Positions 53,029 through 62,968 of a stretch of DNA of 64,000 bases are shown here, one piece after another. Source of the DNA: Staphylococcus epidermidis (GTDB taxonomy: Bacteria > Bacillota > Bacilli > Staphylococcales > Staphylococcaceae); assembly GCF_006742205.1 (NCBI RefSeq), contig NZ_AP019721.1, positions 2,294,001 to 2,358,000 of the forward strand, written 5' to 3'. The notes below the pieces were generated by a model. That model ran no database searches. It saw only the letters and a program-made list of their open reading frames with translations, and was not told the origin of the DNA. Numbering within the stretch: position 1 is the first letter of the stretch; each line of letters starts with the position of its first letter. The translations under genes and the position numbers were made by a program.

Positions 53029-53583
53029 ATGAAAAGATTATTAGGTACATTAATTGCTGCTACACTAGTGTTAAGTGCTTGTAGCCAAAACGACACTAAG
53101 GAAGATGAAAATAAAAAGTCAGAAAATACTACTGAAAAGAAATCTGACGATAAAAAAGACAAAAAAACTAATGAGGATAAAAAGTCTGGAGAACAAAAGA
53201 AATCTCAAGAAAAAAAGAATAACAAGTCAATGCAAGAATCTGCTACAAATGAACAGGTTCAATCTCAACAACAAACTAATAACAATCAGCAACAATATAG
53301 TGATGAATATTTAGCAAACAATTCCGTTTCTAATGATGATCAATTATCATCTGAAGAACAGCAGAAATACAATGAAAATACTAACGAAAACAAACAGAAT
53401 AGTCATGTTGACTTAAATTCATTACCTGCTACAGATTTTCGAACAGATTGGATGTCTGAATCTGGTCAAAAACAAGTGAATGATTTAGCAAACCAAAAAG
53501 ATAGCGGTCAAATTTCACAATACGAATTTAATGATCGCGTATCTGATGTGATGAATAATGAAATAGATAATCAACAGCCATAA
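53029..53583 (+). CDS. Small Lys/Asp/Glu/Gln-rich lipoprotein
   Basis: 184 residues. The lipoprotein signal peptide is MKRLLGTLIAATLVLSAC (Cys18). Next comes a very polar low-complexity linker of about 65 residues dominated by K, E, D, N and Q, then a more ordered C-terminus around SLPATDFRTDWMSESGQKQVNDLANQ... with a helical look. The ATG at 53029 follows GAGGAG; a start 15 bases upstream overlaps that site. It has its own terminator. No family is firmly recognised. Confidence 0.75.
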   Translation: MKRLLGTLIAATLVLSACSQNDTKEDENKKSENTTEKKSDDKKDKKTNEDKKSGEQKKSQEKKNNKSMQESATNEQVQSQQQTNNNQQQYSDEYLANNSVSNDDQLSSEEQQKYNENTNENKQNSHVDLNSLPATDFRTDWMSESGQKQVNDLANQKDSGQISQYEFNDRVSDVMNNEIDNQQP

Positions 53584-53593
53584 TTGAAATATA

Positions 53594-53619
53594 GGGTAGC
53601 ACGTCTACCCTTTTTATTT
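53594..53619 (+). terminator. Terminator of the lipoprotein gene
   Basis: GGGTAG-cacgt-CTACCC followed by TTTTTATTTA. Confidence 0.9.
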
Positions 53620-53632
53620 AGGGAGGGTAAAC

Positions 53633-54839
53633 ACGTGGCATAAGAAATTCACCTATAAACATGGTGAAACTAAAAATCGCTATTATGAGAAGTACAAAGA
53701 CCCTCTCACAAACAAATGACGACGTGTTAGCGTGGTACTTAATAAAGAATGGTAAACAGTCACAAAAAGAGGCTCAGAAGCGCTTAAATGAGCTTATAGA
53801 GGCAAAATTAAACGATAAGACACCTACTACACTTAAGTCACTAACATTCCATGATCATTTGATGAGTGGTTTGAAAGATACAAATTAACTTCCGGATTTA
53901 AACAATCTACCGTTACAACGAAAAGTTATAAAATAGCGCACATCAAAAGAAATATTGATAAAAATATACTCGCTCAAAATACGAATGCTGATGTTTTACA
54001 AGACTTAATTAATTCTTCATTAACAGAGGGATTAAGTCATAAAGTGGTTAAAGATGATTTGAGTATTATAAAAAATATACTACGCTATACTCAAAAGAAA
54101 TATAACATTACTGATAAATCTTACATAGATGATGTAATAGTACCTAAAAAAGCGACTACAATAGAAGAAGTTAAAGCAAAACGTGAGAACTATTTAGAAA
54201 TGAATGAAGTTCATCTTATCGCTGAAGAGTTAAAACATATAGCAAATAATAAGCGTGCTAGTTATATATTTATTTACTGCTTATATCATTGAAATTCAAG
54301 CATTAAATGGTATGCGTATAGGAGAACTTTTAGCAATACAACCAGAAAACATTGATTTCAAAAACAAAAAACTTATCATTGATGGCACTATACATTGGCG
54401 TAAAGAGGGTAACAACCTCGGTTTTAAAGATACTACAAAAACAGCTTTATCTTATCGAACTATCTCTCTGACTACTCGAAGTTGTGATATTTTACGTAAA
54501 GTTATGTTAGAGAATAAGAAAGCATTTCAGTGGAAAAATATGTATGTAGATAGAGATTTTATATTTACTAATCATAAAGGAAACCCTATATCACTTACAT
54601 CAATCAACAGAAACATACAAATTGCTGCAAAGAATGTAGGTATTAAAAAGCATATAACCAGCCATACTATGCGTCATAGTCACATATCATTATTATCGCA
54701 ATTAGGTATATCACTGCGTGCAATTATGGATCGTGTAGGCCATACAGATCATAAGACTACCCTACAGATATACAGTCATGTTACTGAACAAATGGATAAA
54801 GATATGATGAGTAAGTTAGAGAAAGTAGGTATTAATTAA
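53633..54839 (+). pseudogene. Tyrosine recombinase (phage/island integrase), multiply broken
   Basis: The reconstructed protein runs WHKKFTYKHGETKNRYYEKY...TPTTLKSLTFHD (arm-binding and core-binding), then FERYKLTSGFKQSTVTTKSY...LSIIKNILRYTQKKYN, then the catalytic domain. That domain keeps NGMRIGELL (Arg I), HTMRHSHIS (H-x-x-R) and the tyrosine in GHTDHKTTLQIYSHV. Lesions: the start is ACG after a perfect GGGAGG, TGA for Trp near 53732, and frameshifts near 53752, 53870 and 54272. The C-terminal 194 residues are still one open frame. Confidence 0.9.
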
Positions 54840-54841
54840 AT

Positions 54842-55747
54842 ATGAGTAGTACTCGTAAACCAAAATTAGATTATGAGGAACAAATTAAAAAGTTGAAATC
54901 ATTAGGAATTCTATTCAATGAAATAACAGAAGAAGAAGCTAAAGAAATATTAAAAAATAACACTTATTTTTTTAAATTGATATCTTTTCGTAAAAATATA
55001 AAAAAGGATAGTAGTGGAAATTATAATTTTGAGTTTTCTGCACTTTCTGATTTTGCTACTTTAGATATGCGATTAAGATATACTTTATTACCTATGTGTT
55101 TGGATATAGAACATTCACTAAAAACAGATATTCTTAAAAAGATTACTGATGATGTAAACGAAGACGGATATACAATTGTTCAAGATTTTATAAACAATCA
55201 TAATGGAGATTTAGAAAAAATCTTTTCTAGCGTGATTAAAAGAGATGGTACAGTTATACCGAGTTTTCAAAAATATTATGATGATCCTCCAATATGGGTA
55301 TGCTTAGAATTAATGACTTTTGGCCAATTTTCAGCATTTGTAGAATTTTATTCTGAAAGAACAAATGACTCTGAGTTACGTAAGGCTGGTAAATTTATTA
55401 AATTTGCTAAAAACATTAGGAATAAATGTGCTCATAGCCAACCAATTTTATTAAATTTAAATCCACGCAAAAACTTTACCGTTGAAAGAGAATTAAAAAA
55501 GATAGGTAGAAAACAAAGACTGTCTGATAAAAACCTTAAAGTATTAGCAATAATTGATATTCTTGCATTATTAGTTTTACATTCTAAATATTGTAGTAAA
55601 GGTATAAAAGATAATCGAAAAAATGATTTATTAACTTTTAAACAACGTAAAAATAGATATTTTCATCATTATCGAAATGTTCCTTCTCTTTCATTTTTCT
55701 TTCTATCACTTAACAAAATGATTGACTATTATGTTCAAAACAATTAA
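54842..55747 (+). CDS. Abi_2/AbiD-AbiF family HEPN protein (abortive infection type)
   Basis: 301 residues, complete. The N-terminal region has KPKLDYEEQIKKLKSLGI, the start typical of Abi_2 proteins, and LRYTLLPMCLDIEHSLKTDI. The HEPN active-site motif RNKCAH (R-x4-H, about residues 193-198) sits in NIRNKCAHSQPILLNLNPR. HEPN proteins of this family are RNases that act in phage exclusion or as toxins. It starts 2 bases after the integrase relic stop codon with no clear Shine-Dalgarno. A promoter and structured RNA follow directly. Confidence 0.82.
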   Translation: MSSTRKPKLDYEEQIKKLKSLGILFNEITEEEAKEILKNNTYFFKLISFRKNIKKDSSGNYNFEFSALSDFATLDMRLRYTLLPMCLDIEHSLKTDILKKITDDVNEDGYTIVQDFINNHNGDLEKIFSSVIKRDGTVIPSFQKYYDDPPIWVCLELMTFGQFSAFVEFYSERTNDSELRKAGKFIKFAKNIRNKCAHSQPILLNLNPRKNFTVERELKKIGRKQRLSDKNLKVLAIIDILALLVLHSKYCSKGIKDNRKNDLLTFKQRKNRYFHHYRNVPSLSFFFLSLNKMIDYYVQNN

Positions 55748-55750
55748 TAT
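55722..55750 (+). promoter_or_regulatory. Sigma-A promoter overlapping the Abi gene stop codon
   Basis: TTGACT (55722-55727), exactly 17 bases, TAATAT (55745-55750). The -10 element overlaps the TAA stop codon. Transcription would start near 55757 and run into the hairpin cluster, with no protein-coding gene in that direction. Confidence 0.65.
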
Positions 55751-55756
55751 AATAAA

Positions 55757-55869
55757 TAAGGAAAGAGGGACATCCCTCCAAGAGTTATTTCTATACTCTT
55801 GTTTTTTATGAAAGAATTTTCTATTCTTTCCGTTTTAAGAGGTTGACCGAGAGGTTGCCTCTTTTTTTA
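55757..55869 (+). ncRNA. Candidate structured small RNA next to the Abi gene
   Basis: About 113 bases with four consecutive hairpins. They are GAGGG-acat-CCCTC; AAGAGT-tatttctat-ACTCTT; GAAAGAA-ttttcta-TTCTTTC; and the terminator AAGAGG ... CCTCTT with TTTTTTT. Hairpins 2 and 3 have related loops (TTTCTAT in both) and similar flanks, as if from a repeat of about 30 bases. It has its own promoter. It could be an RNA antitoxin or partner of the HEPN protein (inference), or merely stacked terminators. Confidence 0.5.
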
Positions 55870-55940
55870 TGCCTAAATCTCTTAAGTTTTAACACGTCGC
55901 CCTTTTTTTGCCCTTTTTCCAACTTATAAAATACAAAAAC

Positions 55941-55970
55941 AACCCCCTCAAGCCTATGCCTAAGGGGTTT
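55941..55970 (-). terminator. guaA terminator
   Basis: On the minus strand AACCCC ... GGGGGTT stem followed by GTTTTTGT, 18 bases past the guaA stop codon. Confidence 0.85.
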
Positions 55971-55987
55971 CATTATTCTATGCTATT

Positions 55988-57529
55988 TTATTCCCACTCA
56001 ATTGTACTTGGTGGCTTAGAGGTAATGTCATAGACAACGCGATTAACGTGGTCCACCTCATTGACAATTCGACTTGAAATCTTTTGTAAGACTTCCCAAT
56101 CAATTCTAGCAAAGTCACTAGTCATGCCATCGATGGATGTTACCGCACGAATACCTACAGTATGATCATACGTACGGTAGTCTCCCATGACACCGACCGA
56201 TTGAATACCTGGAAGTACTGTAAAGTATTGCCAGATATCTCTTTCAAGACCTTCCTCACGAATCACTTCACGTAAAATCGCATCTGATTCACGAACAATT
56301 TCAAGCTTATCTTCAGTAATTTCTCCAAGTACACGGATACCTAATCCAGGTCCTGGGAACGGCTGTCTCCAAACTAAGTGTTCAGGTATACCTAATTCTA
56401 TTCCTAATGCGCGCACTTCATCTTTGAATAATGTATTGATTGGTTCAATAAGTTCAAATTCCATGTCTTCAGGTAATCCACCTACATTATGGTGAGATTT
56501 AATTGTTTGAGCTGTCTTAGTACCTGATTCAATCACATCCGTATATAACGTACCTTGAGCTAAGAAATCTACATCTGTTAATTTCGCAGCTTCGTCATCA
56601 AAGACATATACAAACTCATTACCAATGATTTTACGTTTACGTTCTGGATCAGACACACCTTTTAGTTTACTCATGAAGCGTTCTTGAGCATTAACACGAA
56701 TAATATTCATATCAAAACCTTCACCGAATTGCTCCATGACCATGTCACCTTCACCTTTACGTAATAGACCATGGTCCACAAAAATACATGTTAATTGCTC
56801 GCCGATTGCCTTATGTAAAAGTACAGCAACTACGGATGAATCTACTCCACCACTCATTGCACATAATACTTTACGATTACCTACTTGTTGACGGATTTTC
56901 TCAATTTCAATTTCAATGAAATTCTCCATCGTCCATTCACCTGTACAATTACAAACACGGCGGACGAAGTTTCTTAGTAAGTCGTTCCCATATTCAGTGT
57001 GACGTACTTCTGGATGGAATTGTACACCGTAAATGCGACGTTTTTTATCTTCAATAGCTGCATAATTAGTACTTGGACTATCTGCAATCACTTCAAATCC
57101 TTCAGGAATTTCAATTACTTTATCAGAATGACTCATCCATACTGTTTGTTCAGAAGGTAAGCCAAAGAAAAGTTCATCTGATTTAGCGTTAATTGTAGCT
57201 TTGCCATATTCACGCTCATTGGCACGCTCAACTTTACCACCTAAAAGCTTAGTCGTTAATTGCATACCATAACAAATACCTAAAACTGGAATACCTAAAT
57301 TGTAAATTTCAGGGTCGATGGTAAATGACCCCTCTTCATACACTGAATTTGGACCACCTGAAAGAATGATACCTTTAGGATTCATTCGTTTAATTTCTTC
57401 AATAGAAATTTCGTGATCATGTAATTCACTATAAACGCCCATCTCACGGATACGACGCGTAATTAACTGGTTATATTGGCTACCAAAGTCTAAAACAAGA
57501 ATCAGCTCTTGCTCTTTCGCCATTTCCAT
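55988..57529 (-). CDS. guaA: GMP synthase (glutamine-hydrolysing)
   Basis: 513 residues. Class I amidotransferase: nucleophile GICYGMQ (Cys about 84) and HPEV. Next is the ATP-pyrophosphatase P-loop [15 protein letters not shown] (about 225) and the C-terminal dimerisation domain ending [10 protein letters not shown]. The ATG at 57529 is 10 bases from AAAGGAG, and an in-frame ATG two codons upstream is only 4 bases from it. It is the last gene of xpt-pbuX-guaB-guaA, and its 3' end borders the decayed island. Confidence 0.97.
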   Translation of the reverse strand: MEMAKEQELILVLDFGSQYNQLITRRIREMGVYSELHDHEISIEEIKRMNPKGIILSGGPNSVYEEGSFTIDPEIYNLGIPVLGICYGMQLTTKLLGGKVERANEREYGKATINAKSDELFFGLPSEQTVWMSHSDKVIEIPEGFEVIADSPSTNYAAIEDKKRRIYGVQFHPEVRHTEYGNDLLRNFVRRVCNCTGEWTMENFIEIEIEKIRQQVGNRKVLCAMSGGVDSSVVAVLLHKAIGEQLTCIFVDHGLLRKGEGDMVMEQFGEGFDMNIIRVNAQERFMSKLKGVSDPERKRKIIGNEFVYVFDDEAAKLTDVDFLAQGTLYTDVIESGTKTAQTIKSHHNVGGLPEDMEFELIEPINTLFKDEVRALGIELGIPEHLVWRQPFPGPGLGIRVLGEITEDKLEIVRESDAILREVIREEGLERDIWQYFTVLPGIQSVGVMGDYRTYDHTVGIRAVTSIDGMTSDFARIDWEVLQKISSRIVNEVDHVNRVVYDITSKPPSTIEWE

Positions 57530-57695
57530 AGTCATGAATCTCCTTTATTGTTTGATTTTATGTAAAAGTAAGAGAAACGCGCCTATCAATGCTCTAAATG
57601 ATAGCTTTAAGTATTGTAACGTATCATTAAGCATTGTTGTTTTAAGAATTAAGCACGTTCCTACAAATGATTAATTCATCACCCAAAGTTTAACA

Positions 57696-59180
<1,485 letters not shown>

Positions 59181-59199
59181 TTATTTATACTTAGTTACA

Positions 59200-60468
59200 T
59201 TATTTCACATTTTCTTCAGTTTGTTTATACTTTATACCATTAAAAAAGAAATTTAAGATGATTGCAGAAATTGCGCCAAGCACTATACCATTTTGAGTTA
59301 ACCAAGCAAATTGTTCTCCTAATCCTTTAAATGCTTGAGGTACTGCACTAATACCAGCACCTAACCCTACTGAAATTGCAATAATTAATAAATTATTTTG
59401 ATTTTGGAAATTAATGTTACCCAAAATACTAACGCCGTATGCCATAACCATTCCAAACATTGCTATCATTGCCCCACCTAAAACCGGCAATGGAATAATA
59501 TTAGCTAAAGCACCTAATTTAGGTATACAACCGCAAATTAGTAAAAGAATAACCATTCCATATATCACATTGTTCTTTTTAGCTCCTGATAAAGAAACAA
59601 GACCTACATTTTGGGAATATGCAGTGTAAGGGAACGCATTAAATATTGAACCTAAAATGATTGCTAGACCTTCCGCAGTGTACCCTTTTCGAAAATCTTT
59701 TCTTTCTAGTTTTCTACCAGTAATTTCACTCAGTGCATGATAGACACCAGTAGATTCAATTAAACTTACAACTGCAACAATGAAAAATACAAGTATTGAG
59801 CTGACATCAAATCTGAAGCCAGAAAATCTGAATGGCACAGGGAAACCAAACCAATGTGCATCACCCACTTGTTTGATATCAACCATTCCAAATATACCAG
59901 CTAAAGCAGTACCTATTGCTAATCCTATAAGTATCGCAATTGATTTCAAGAAGCCCTTTGTAAATCTTTGCAAAATAAGAATAATGAGTAGTGTAACACC
60001 ACCTAATATTAAATTCTTAGTATCGCCATAGTTTTTCGCTCCTTCACCACCTGCCAAGTAATTCATTGCAACTGGCATTAAATTGATTCCAATAATTGTC
60101 ACAACACTTCCTGTTACAACAGGTGGAAAGAATTTAACTAAATAAGAGAAAAAAGGTGCAATTAAAACAACTAAGATACCGGATATTAAAAGCGAACCAT
60201 ATAAAACATCAAGTCCTTTCGTTTGACCGATGAGTATCATAGGTGCAACGGCAGTAAACGTACATCCTAGTACAATCGGTAATCCAGTCCCTGTGACTTT
60301 ATTTGCTTGAAGAAATGTCGCTACCCCGCACATAAATATATCAACAGTAACTAGATAAGCAATTTCTTCAGCTGAAAATTTTAAGCTTGTCCCCACAATA
60401 ATAGGAACAAGAATAGCCCCTGCATACATCGCTAACAAATGTTGCACACTTAATATGAAATTTTTCAT
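59200..60468 (-). CDS. pbuX: Xanthine permease (NCS2/NAT family)
   Basis: 422 residues with 12-14 membrane helices. The family signature region is in SLIESTGVYHALSEITGRKL and AEGLAIILGSIFNAFPYTAYSQNVGLVSLSGAK (about 250-290), including the Q/E-N-x-G motif. It shares its start with the xpt stop codon, the usual coupled xpt-pbuX pair for xanthine salvage. It could also carry uric acid. Confidence 0.95.
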   Translation of the reverse strand: MKNFILSVQHLLAMYAGAILVPIIVGTSLKFSAEEIAYLVTVDIFMCGVATFLQANKVTGTGLPIVLGCTFTAVAPMILIGQTKGLDVLYGSLLISGILVVLIAPFFSYLVKFFPPVVTGSVVTIIGINLMPVAMNYLAGGEGAKNYGDTKNLILGGVTLLIILILQRFTKGFLKSIAILIGLAIGTALAGIFGMVDIKQVGDAHWFGFPVPFRFSGFRFDVSSILVFFIVAVVSLIESTGVYHALSEITGRKLERKDFRKGYTAEGLAIILGSIFNAFPYTAYSQNVGLVSLSGAKKNNVIYGMVILLLICGCIPKLGALANIIPLPVLGGAMIAMFGMVMAYGVSILGNINFQNQNNLLIIAISVGLGAGISAVPQAFKGLGEQFAWLTQNGIVLGAISAIILNFFFNGIKYKQTEENVK

Positions 60469-61046
60469 TACGCTTCACCTAAAAGAGTTACCTTATTGCC
60501 TTTTAATGAAGCTACCTTACAAAGTGAAGATACATATAAGCCTGCATCTTCTAAACGTTGGCGACCATTTTGGAAACTTTTTTCAACCACAATACCCACG
60601 CCAACTGTCGTCGCATTTGCTTGTTTTACAATGTCATTAAGACCTAGCGAAGCATCACCATTAGCTAAAAAGTCATCAATGATAAGTACTTTATCGTCTG
60701 CACCTAAAAATTCTTCAGATACAATGACTGTACTCGTTTTATTTTTTGTAAATGAATGAATATCCGTGCTATAAAAGCCATCTTTCAAAGTACTAGGTTT
60801 AGCTTTTTTAGCAAATAGACAAGGAACATCAAAATGAAAAGAAGCCATAATAGCAGGCGCAATACCAGAAGCTTCAATAGTTAAAATTTTAGTAATACCA
60901 GCGTCTTTGAAAGACTCATAAAATGTTTTACCTACATCATTCATCAACTTTGCATCAATTTGATGATTTAAAAATCCATCTACCTTCAAAATTTTCTCAT
61001 CGATGACAACGCCATCTTCTTTGACTTTTCGTCCTAACGACTCCAC
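60468..61046 (-). CDS. xpt: Xanthine phosphoribosyltransferase
   Basis: 192 residues. The PRPP-binding loop is KVLIIDDFLANGDASLGL (about residues 122-139), with the N-terminal hood segment LTIEASGIAPAIMASF. It converts xanthine to XMP. First gene of the operon behind a leader of about 370 bases with a guanine riboswitch. Confidence 0.97.
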   Translation of the reverse strand: MESLGRKVKEDGVVIDEKILKVDGFLNHQIDAKLMNDVGKTFYESFKDAGITKILTIEASGIAPAIMASFHFDVPCLFAKKAKPSTLKDGFYSTDIHSFTKNKTSTVIVSEEFLGADDKVLIIDDFLANGDASLGLNDIVKQANATTVGVGIVVEKSFQNGRQRLEDAGLYVSSLCKVASLKGNKVTLLGEA

Positions 61047-61087
61047 TCAAAAAACCTCCTCAAGTAAATTCAAATTCGATTCCTAGA

Positions 61088-61123
61088 TACAAAAAAACCT
61101 CAAACTACCATTAATAGTTTCAG
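61088..61123 (-). terminator. Riboswitch-controlled terminator in the xpt leader
   Basis: Minus strand CCTGAAACTA-ttaatgg-TAGTTTGAGG followed by seven T, about 40 bases before the xpt start. Directly upstream of it lies ACTCATAG, which can pair with the 3' strand of the aptamer P1 helix. Confidence 0.82.
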
Positions 61124-61339
61124 GATCTATGAGTGAACGTGCAATACTTTGCCTTAAAGCAAATTAAGAAGAAGATACGCATACGTAATCCTAAAAACGC
61201 TTATTAAATTTGATAAAACTTAAACAATTGCACTCAATTTATACAGGCTTATGTGTATCCTCATTTGTTACCAGTTATACCAAATGCGTTTCACTTTTAT
61301 GTTGCTTTAGCGATTTAAACTGCTCTTAATGTATTGGAT

Positions 61340-61420
61340 TGTTACTCATAGTCGTGTCGTTTATGGCGACACGGTAGAAACTTCTAAAGCCATATTCTCT
61401 AGATTATATGAGTCATATAA
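61340..61420 (-). promoter_or_regulatory. Purine (guanine-type) riboswitch aptamer
   Basis: On the minus strand P1 ACTCATA / TATGAGT (61413-61407 with 61350-61344) encloses TATAATCTAGAGAATATGGC, AAGTTTCTACC and the third helix before GACTATG, the purine aptamer consensus. The J3/1 position of GACTATG is C after the P3 helix, which is the guanine/hypoxanthine-specific base rather than adenine. It controls xpt-pbuX-guaB-guaA. Confidence 0.93.
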
Positions 61421-61579
61421 ATTATTTTATGATAATAGCAAATTTTTGTTGTATTTTCAATATAATTAAAGAGATGTTCACGATTCAAAAAGCATCAAAA
61501 TTCAGTGTAAGCGTTATATTAAAGGATGAATTATCATTGAAATGTTTTAATACAAAATTATATAATTATCTGTGTAATA

Positions 61580-61604
61580 GTTTTATTAAATTAGACTAGG
61601 GTAT
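61580..61604 (+). promoter_or_regulatory. Sigma-B promoter of the general stress gene
   Basis: GTTTTA (61580-61585), 13-base spacer, GGGTAT (61599-61604), close to the sigma-B consensus GTTTAA-N12/14-GGGTAT. The gene starts 39 bases further on behind AAGGGG. Confidence 0.8.
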
Positions 61605-61642
61605 AACCATGTAAGACAACATTTTTAAAAGGGGCGATAATC

Positions 61643-62050
61643 ATGGCAAAAATTACTGTAGTGAATAACCAAGATGAATTATATAAAGTCATCAATCAAA
61701 AAAAATCTGAAGGTTATTTAGAGACAGAATTAGCTGTTATCAGTAAAAGTAAGTTGCACTTAGATGATTTACACAACTCTCAAATCTCGTTAATGGCTAC
61801 AAGTGGCTCATTTAGTGACCGTATGTCTCGTTTACTTACAGGTGAAGATGGAGAAGAAACAGTATTATCTCGTTATGATTTAACTGACAATGAACTAGAA
61901 GGATATAAACAAGATATTTTAAACGATAAAATGCTCGTTGTTGCTAACAGTGACCGTTCTTCTCATGATGAAGTTGAAGATAATAATGCTGCATATAAAG
62001 AAGTGGATATTACTCATTATGCCGCAGAGTCTGAAGGGCCTAAAGCATAA
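61643..62050 (+). CDS. General stress protein, YflT/GSP17M family
   Basis: 135 residues. The N-terminal domain ([22 protein letters not shown]) is the YflT/GSP17M stress-protein fold and is followed by [23 protein letters not shown] and a hydrophilic tail. Related proteins in Bacillus belong to the sigma-B regulon, matching the sigma-B-type promoter here. The biochemical role is unknown. Confidence 0.85.
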
Positions 62051-62078
62051 TTTTATTTCTAAATTATAAAAGCATTGC

Positions 62079-62121
62079 ACCATAATGTTTGTGTCGTCGA
62101 GCAGACATTATGGTTTTTTTT
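62079..62121 (+). terminator. Terminator of the stress gene
   Basis: Perfect ACCATAATGT / ACATTATGGT arms followed by TTTTTTT. Confidence 0.92.
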
Positions 62122-62177
62122 ATCATTAAATAAAGCTAATTCGCTACGAATGAATAATATTAGGGAGAGGATATAAC

Positions 62178-62843
62178 ATGGAATTTAAAGTGATAGAATC
62201 AGCTAAAGATCCATTATTTAACGAGGCACTCAAATTATATGATGATAAATTGGATATTGGTTTAGATGAAGATAGTAAAATTTTTAAACGCTCACTTGAA
62301 AATAATAAAACAGAAAATGATTACGCCTTTATCGTTGGAATTGAAAACCAGACTGTAGTTAGCTTAGCAACTGCACATTACGAAGCAACAACCAATTCTG
62401 CATTTTTAATTTACTTAATCGCAAAAGAAAGCCCCAATCATGATGAAAGAATGTCCTTAACTTTAGAGGCAATAGAAAAACAATTAAACCTTTTATCACA
62501 AGAAGTTCATAATAGAGATATTAATTTCATCATGTTAGAAGTTCCAAAAGAACCCTCGACTGCTAACATCGATGACAAGCTCAGAAATGCACTAGAACAT
62601 CGTCGTCAATTCCTCTTTGAAAATCAATTTGAAAAGCAGGACGACATTGACTATATTCATCCAAACCAAAACCAAGAGGAAACGCCACAAAAAGTAGATT
62701 TATTTATTAAAGCTAACATTGAATTAACAAAGGACATTTATGGTACAAGTGTCAAATCTAATTATATTCTTAAATATGTTTTTGCAAATGGCATTTCAAG
62801 AGAAATTATTTACCCTCTCCTAAAAGAAATGAATTTAAGATAG
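62178..62843 (+). CDS. Hypothetical protein, possibly GNAT-like
   Basis: 221 residues, AGGGAGAGG ribosome binding site. EFKVIESAKDPLFNEALKLYDD, then NDYAFIVGIENQTVVSLATAHYEAT and NSAFLIYLIAKES could correspond to the first strands of a GNAT fold, but the acetyl-CoA loop R/QxxGxG is not visible. It is conserved-looking and unbroken. Function not assigned. Confidence 0.65.
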   Translation: MEFKVIESAKDPLFNEALKLYDDKLDIGLDEDSKIFKRSLENNKTENDYAFIVGIENQTVVSLATAHYEATTNSAFLIYLIAKESPNHDERMSLTLEAIEKQLNLLSQEVHNRDINFIMLEVPKEPSTANIDDKLRNALEHRRQFLFENQFEKQDDIDYIHPNQNQEETPQKVDLFIKANIELTKDIYGTSVKSNYILKYVFANGISREIIYPLLKEMNLR

Positions 62844-62904
62844 TCTGTCTAAAACACCTTGAAATCAATATTAATAAAAGGTAAACTATCATATGAGGTA
62901 AGAC

Positions 62905-62934
62905 TGACGTTTCACTGACCGAAGACAAACGTCA
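62905..62934 (+). promoter_or_regulatory. Leader hairpin before the serine-rich protein gene
   Basis: Perfect 8-base arms TGACGTTT and AAACGTCA around a 14-base loop, 35 bases before the ATG at 62969. No T-run follows, so it is more likely an operator or mRNA leader structure than a terminator. Confidence 0.5.
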
Positions 62935-62968
62935 CCATACATAATTAAAATATGAAGGGACTTTTTCA

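Noticed and set aside
50976..55990. Direct repeats (att sites) of the guaA 3' end flanking the island
   Set aside because: Scanning by eye for the guaA terminal sequence in 49900-53000 gave no second copy of useful length.
61408..61599. A 63-codon plus-strand ORF upstream of the stress gene
   Set aside because: It overlaps the P1 side of the guanine riboswitch and the sigma-B promoter, has no ribosome binding site and has chance-like composition.
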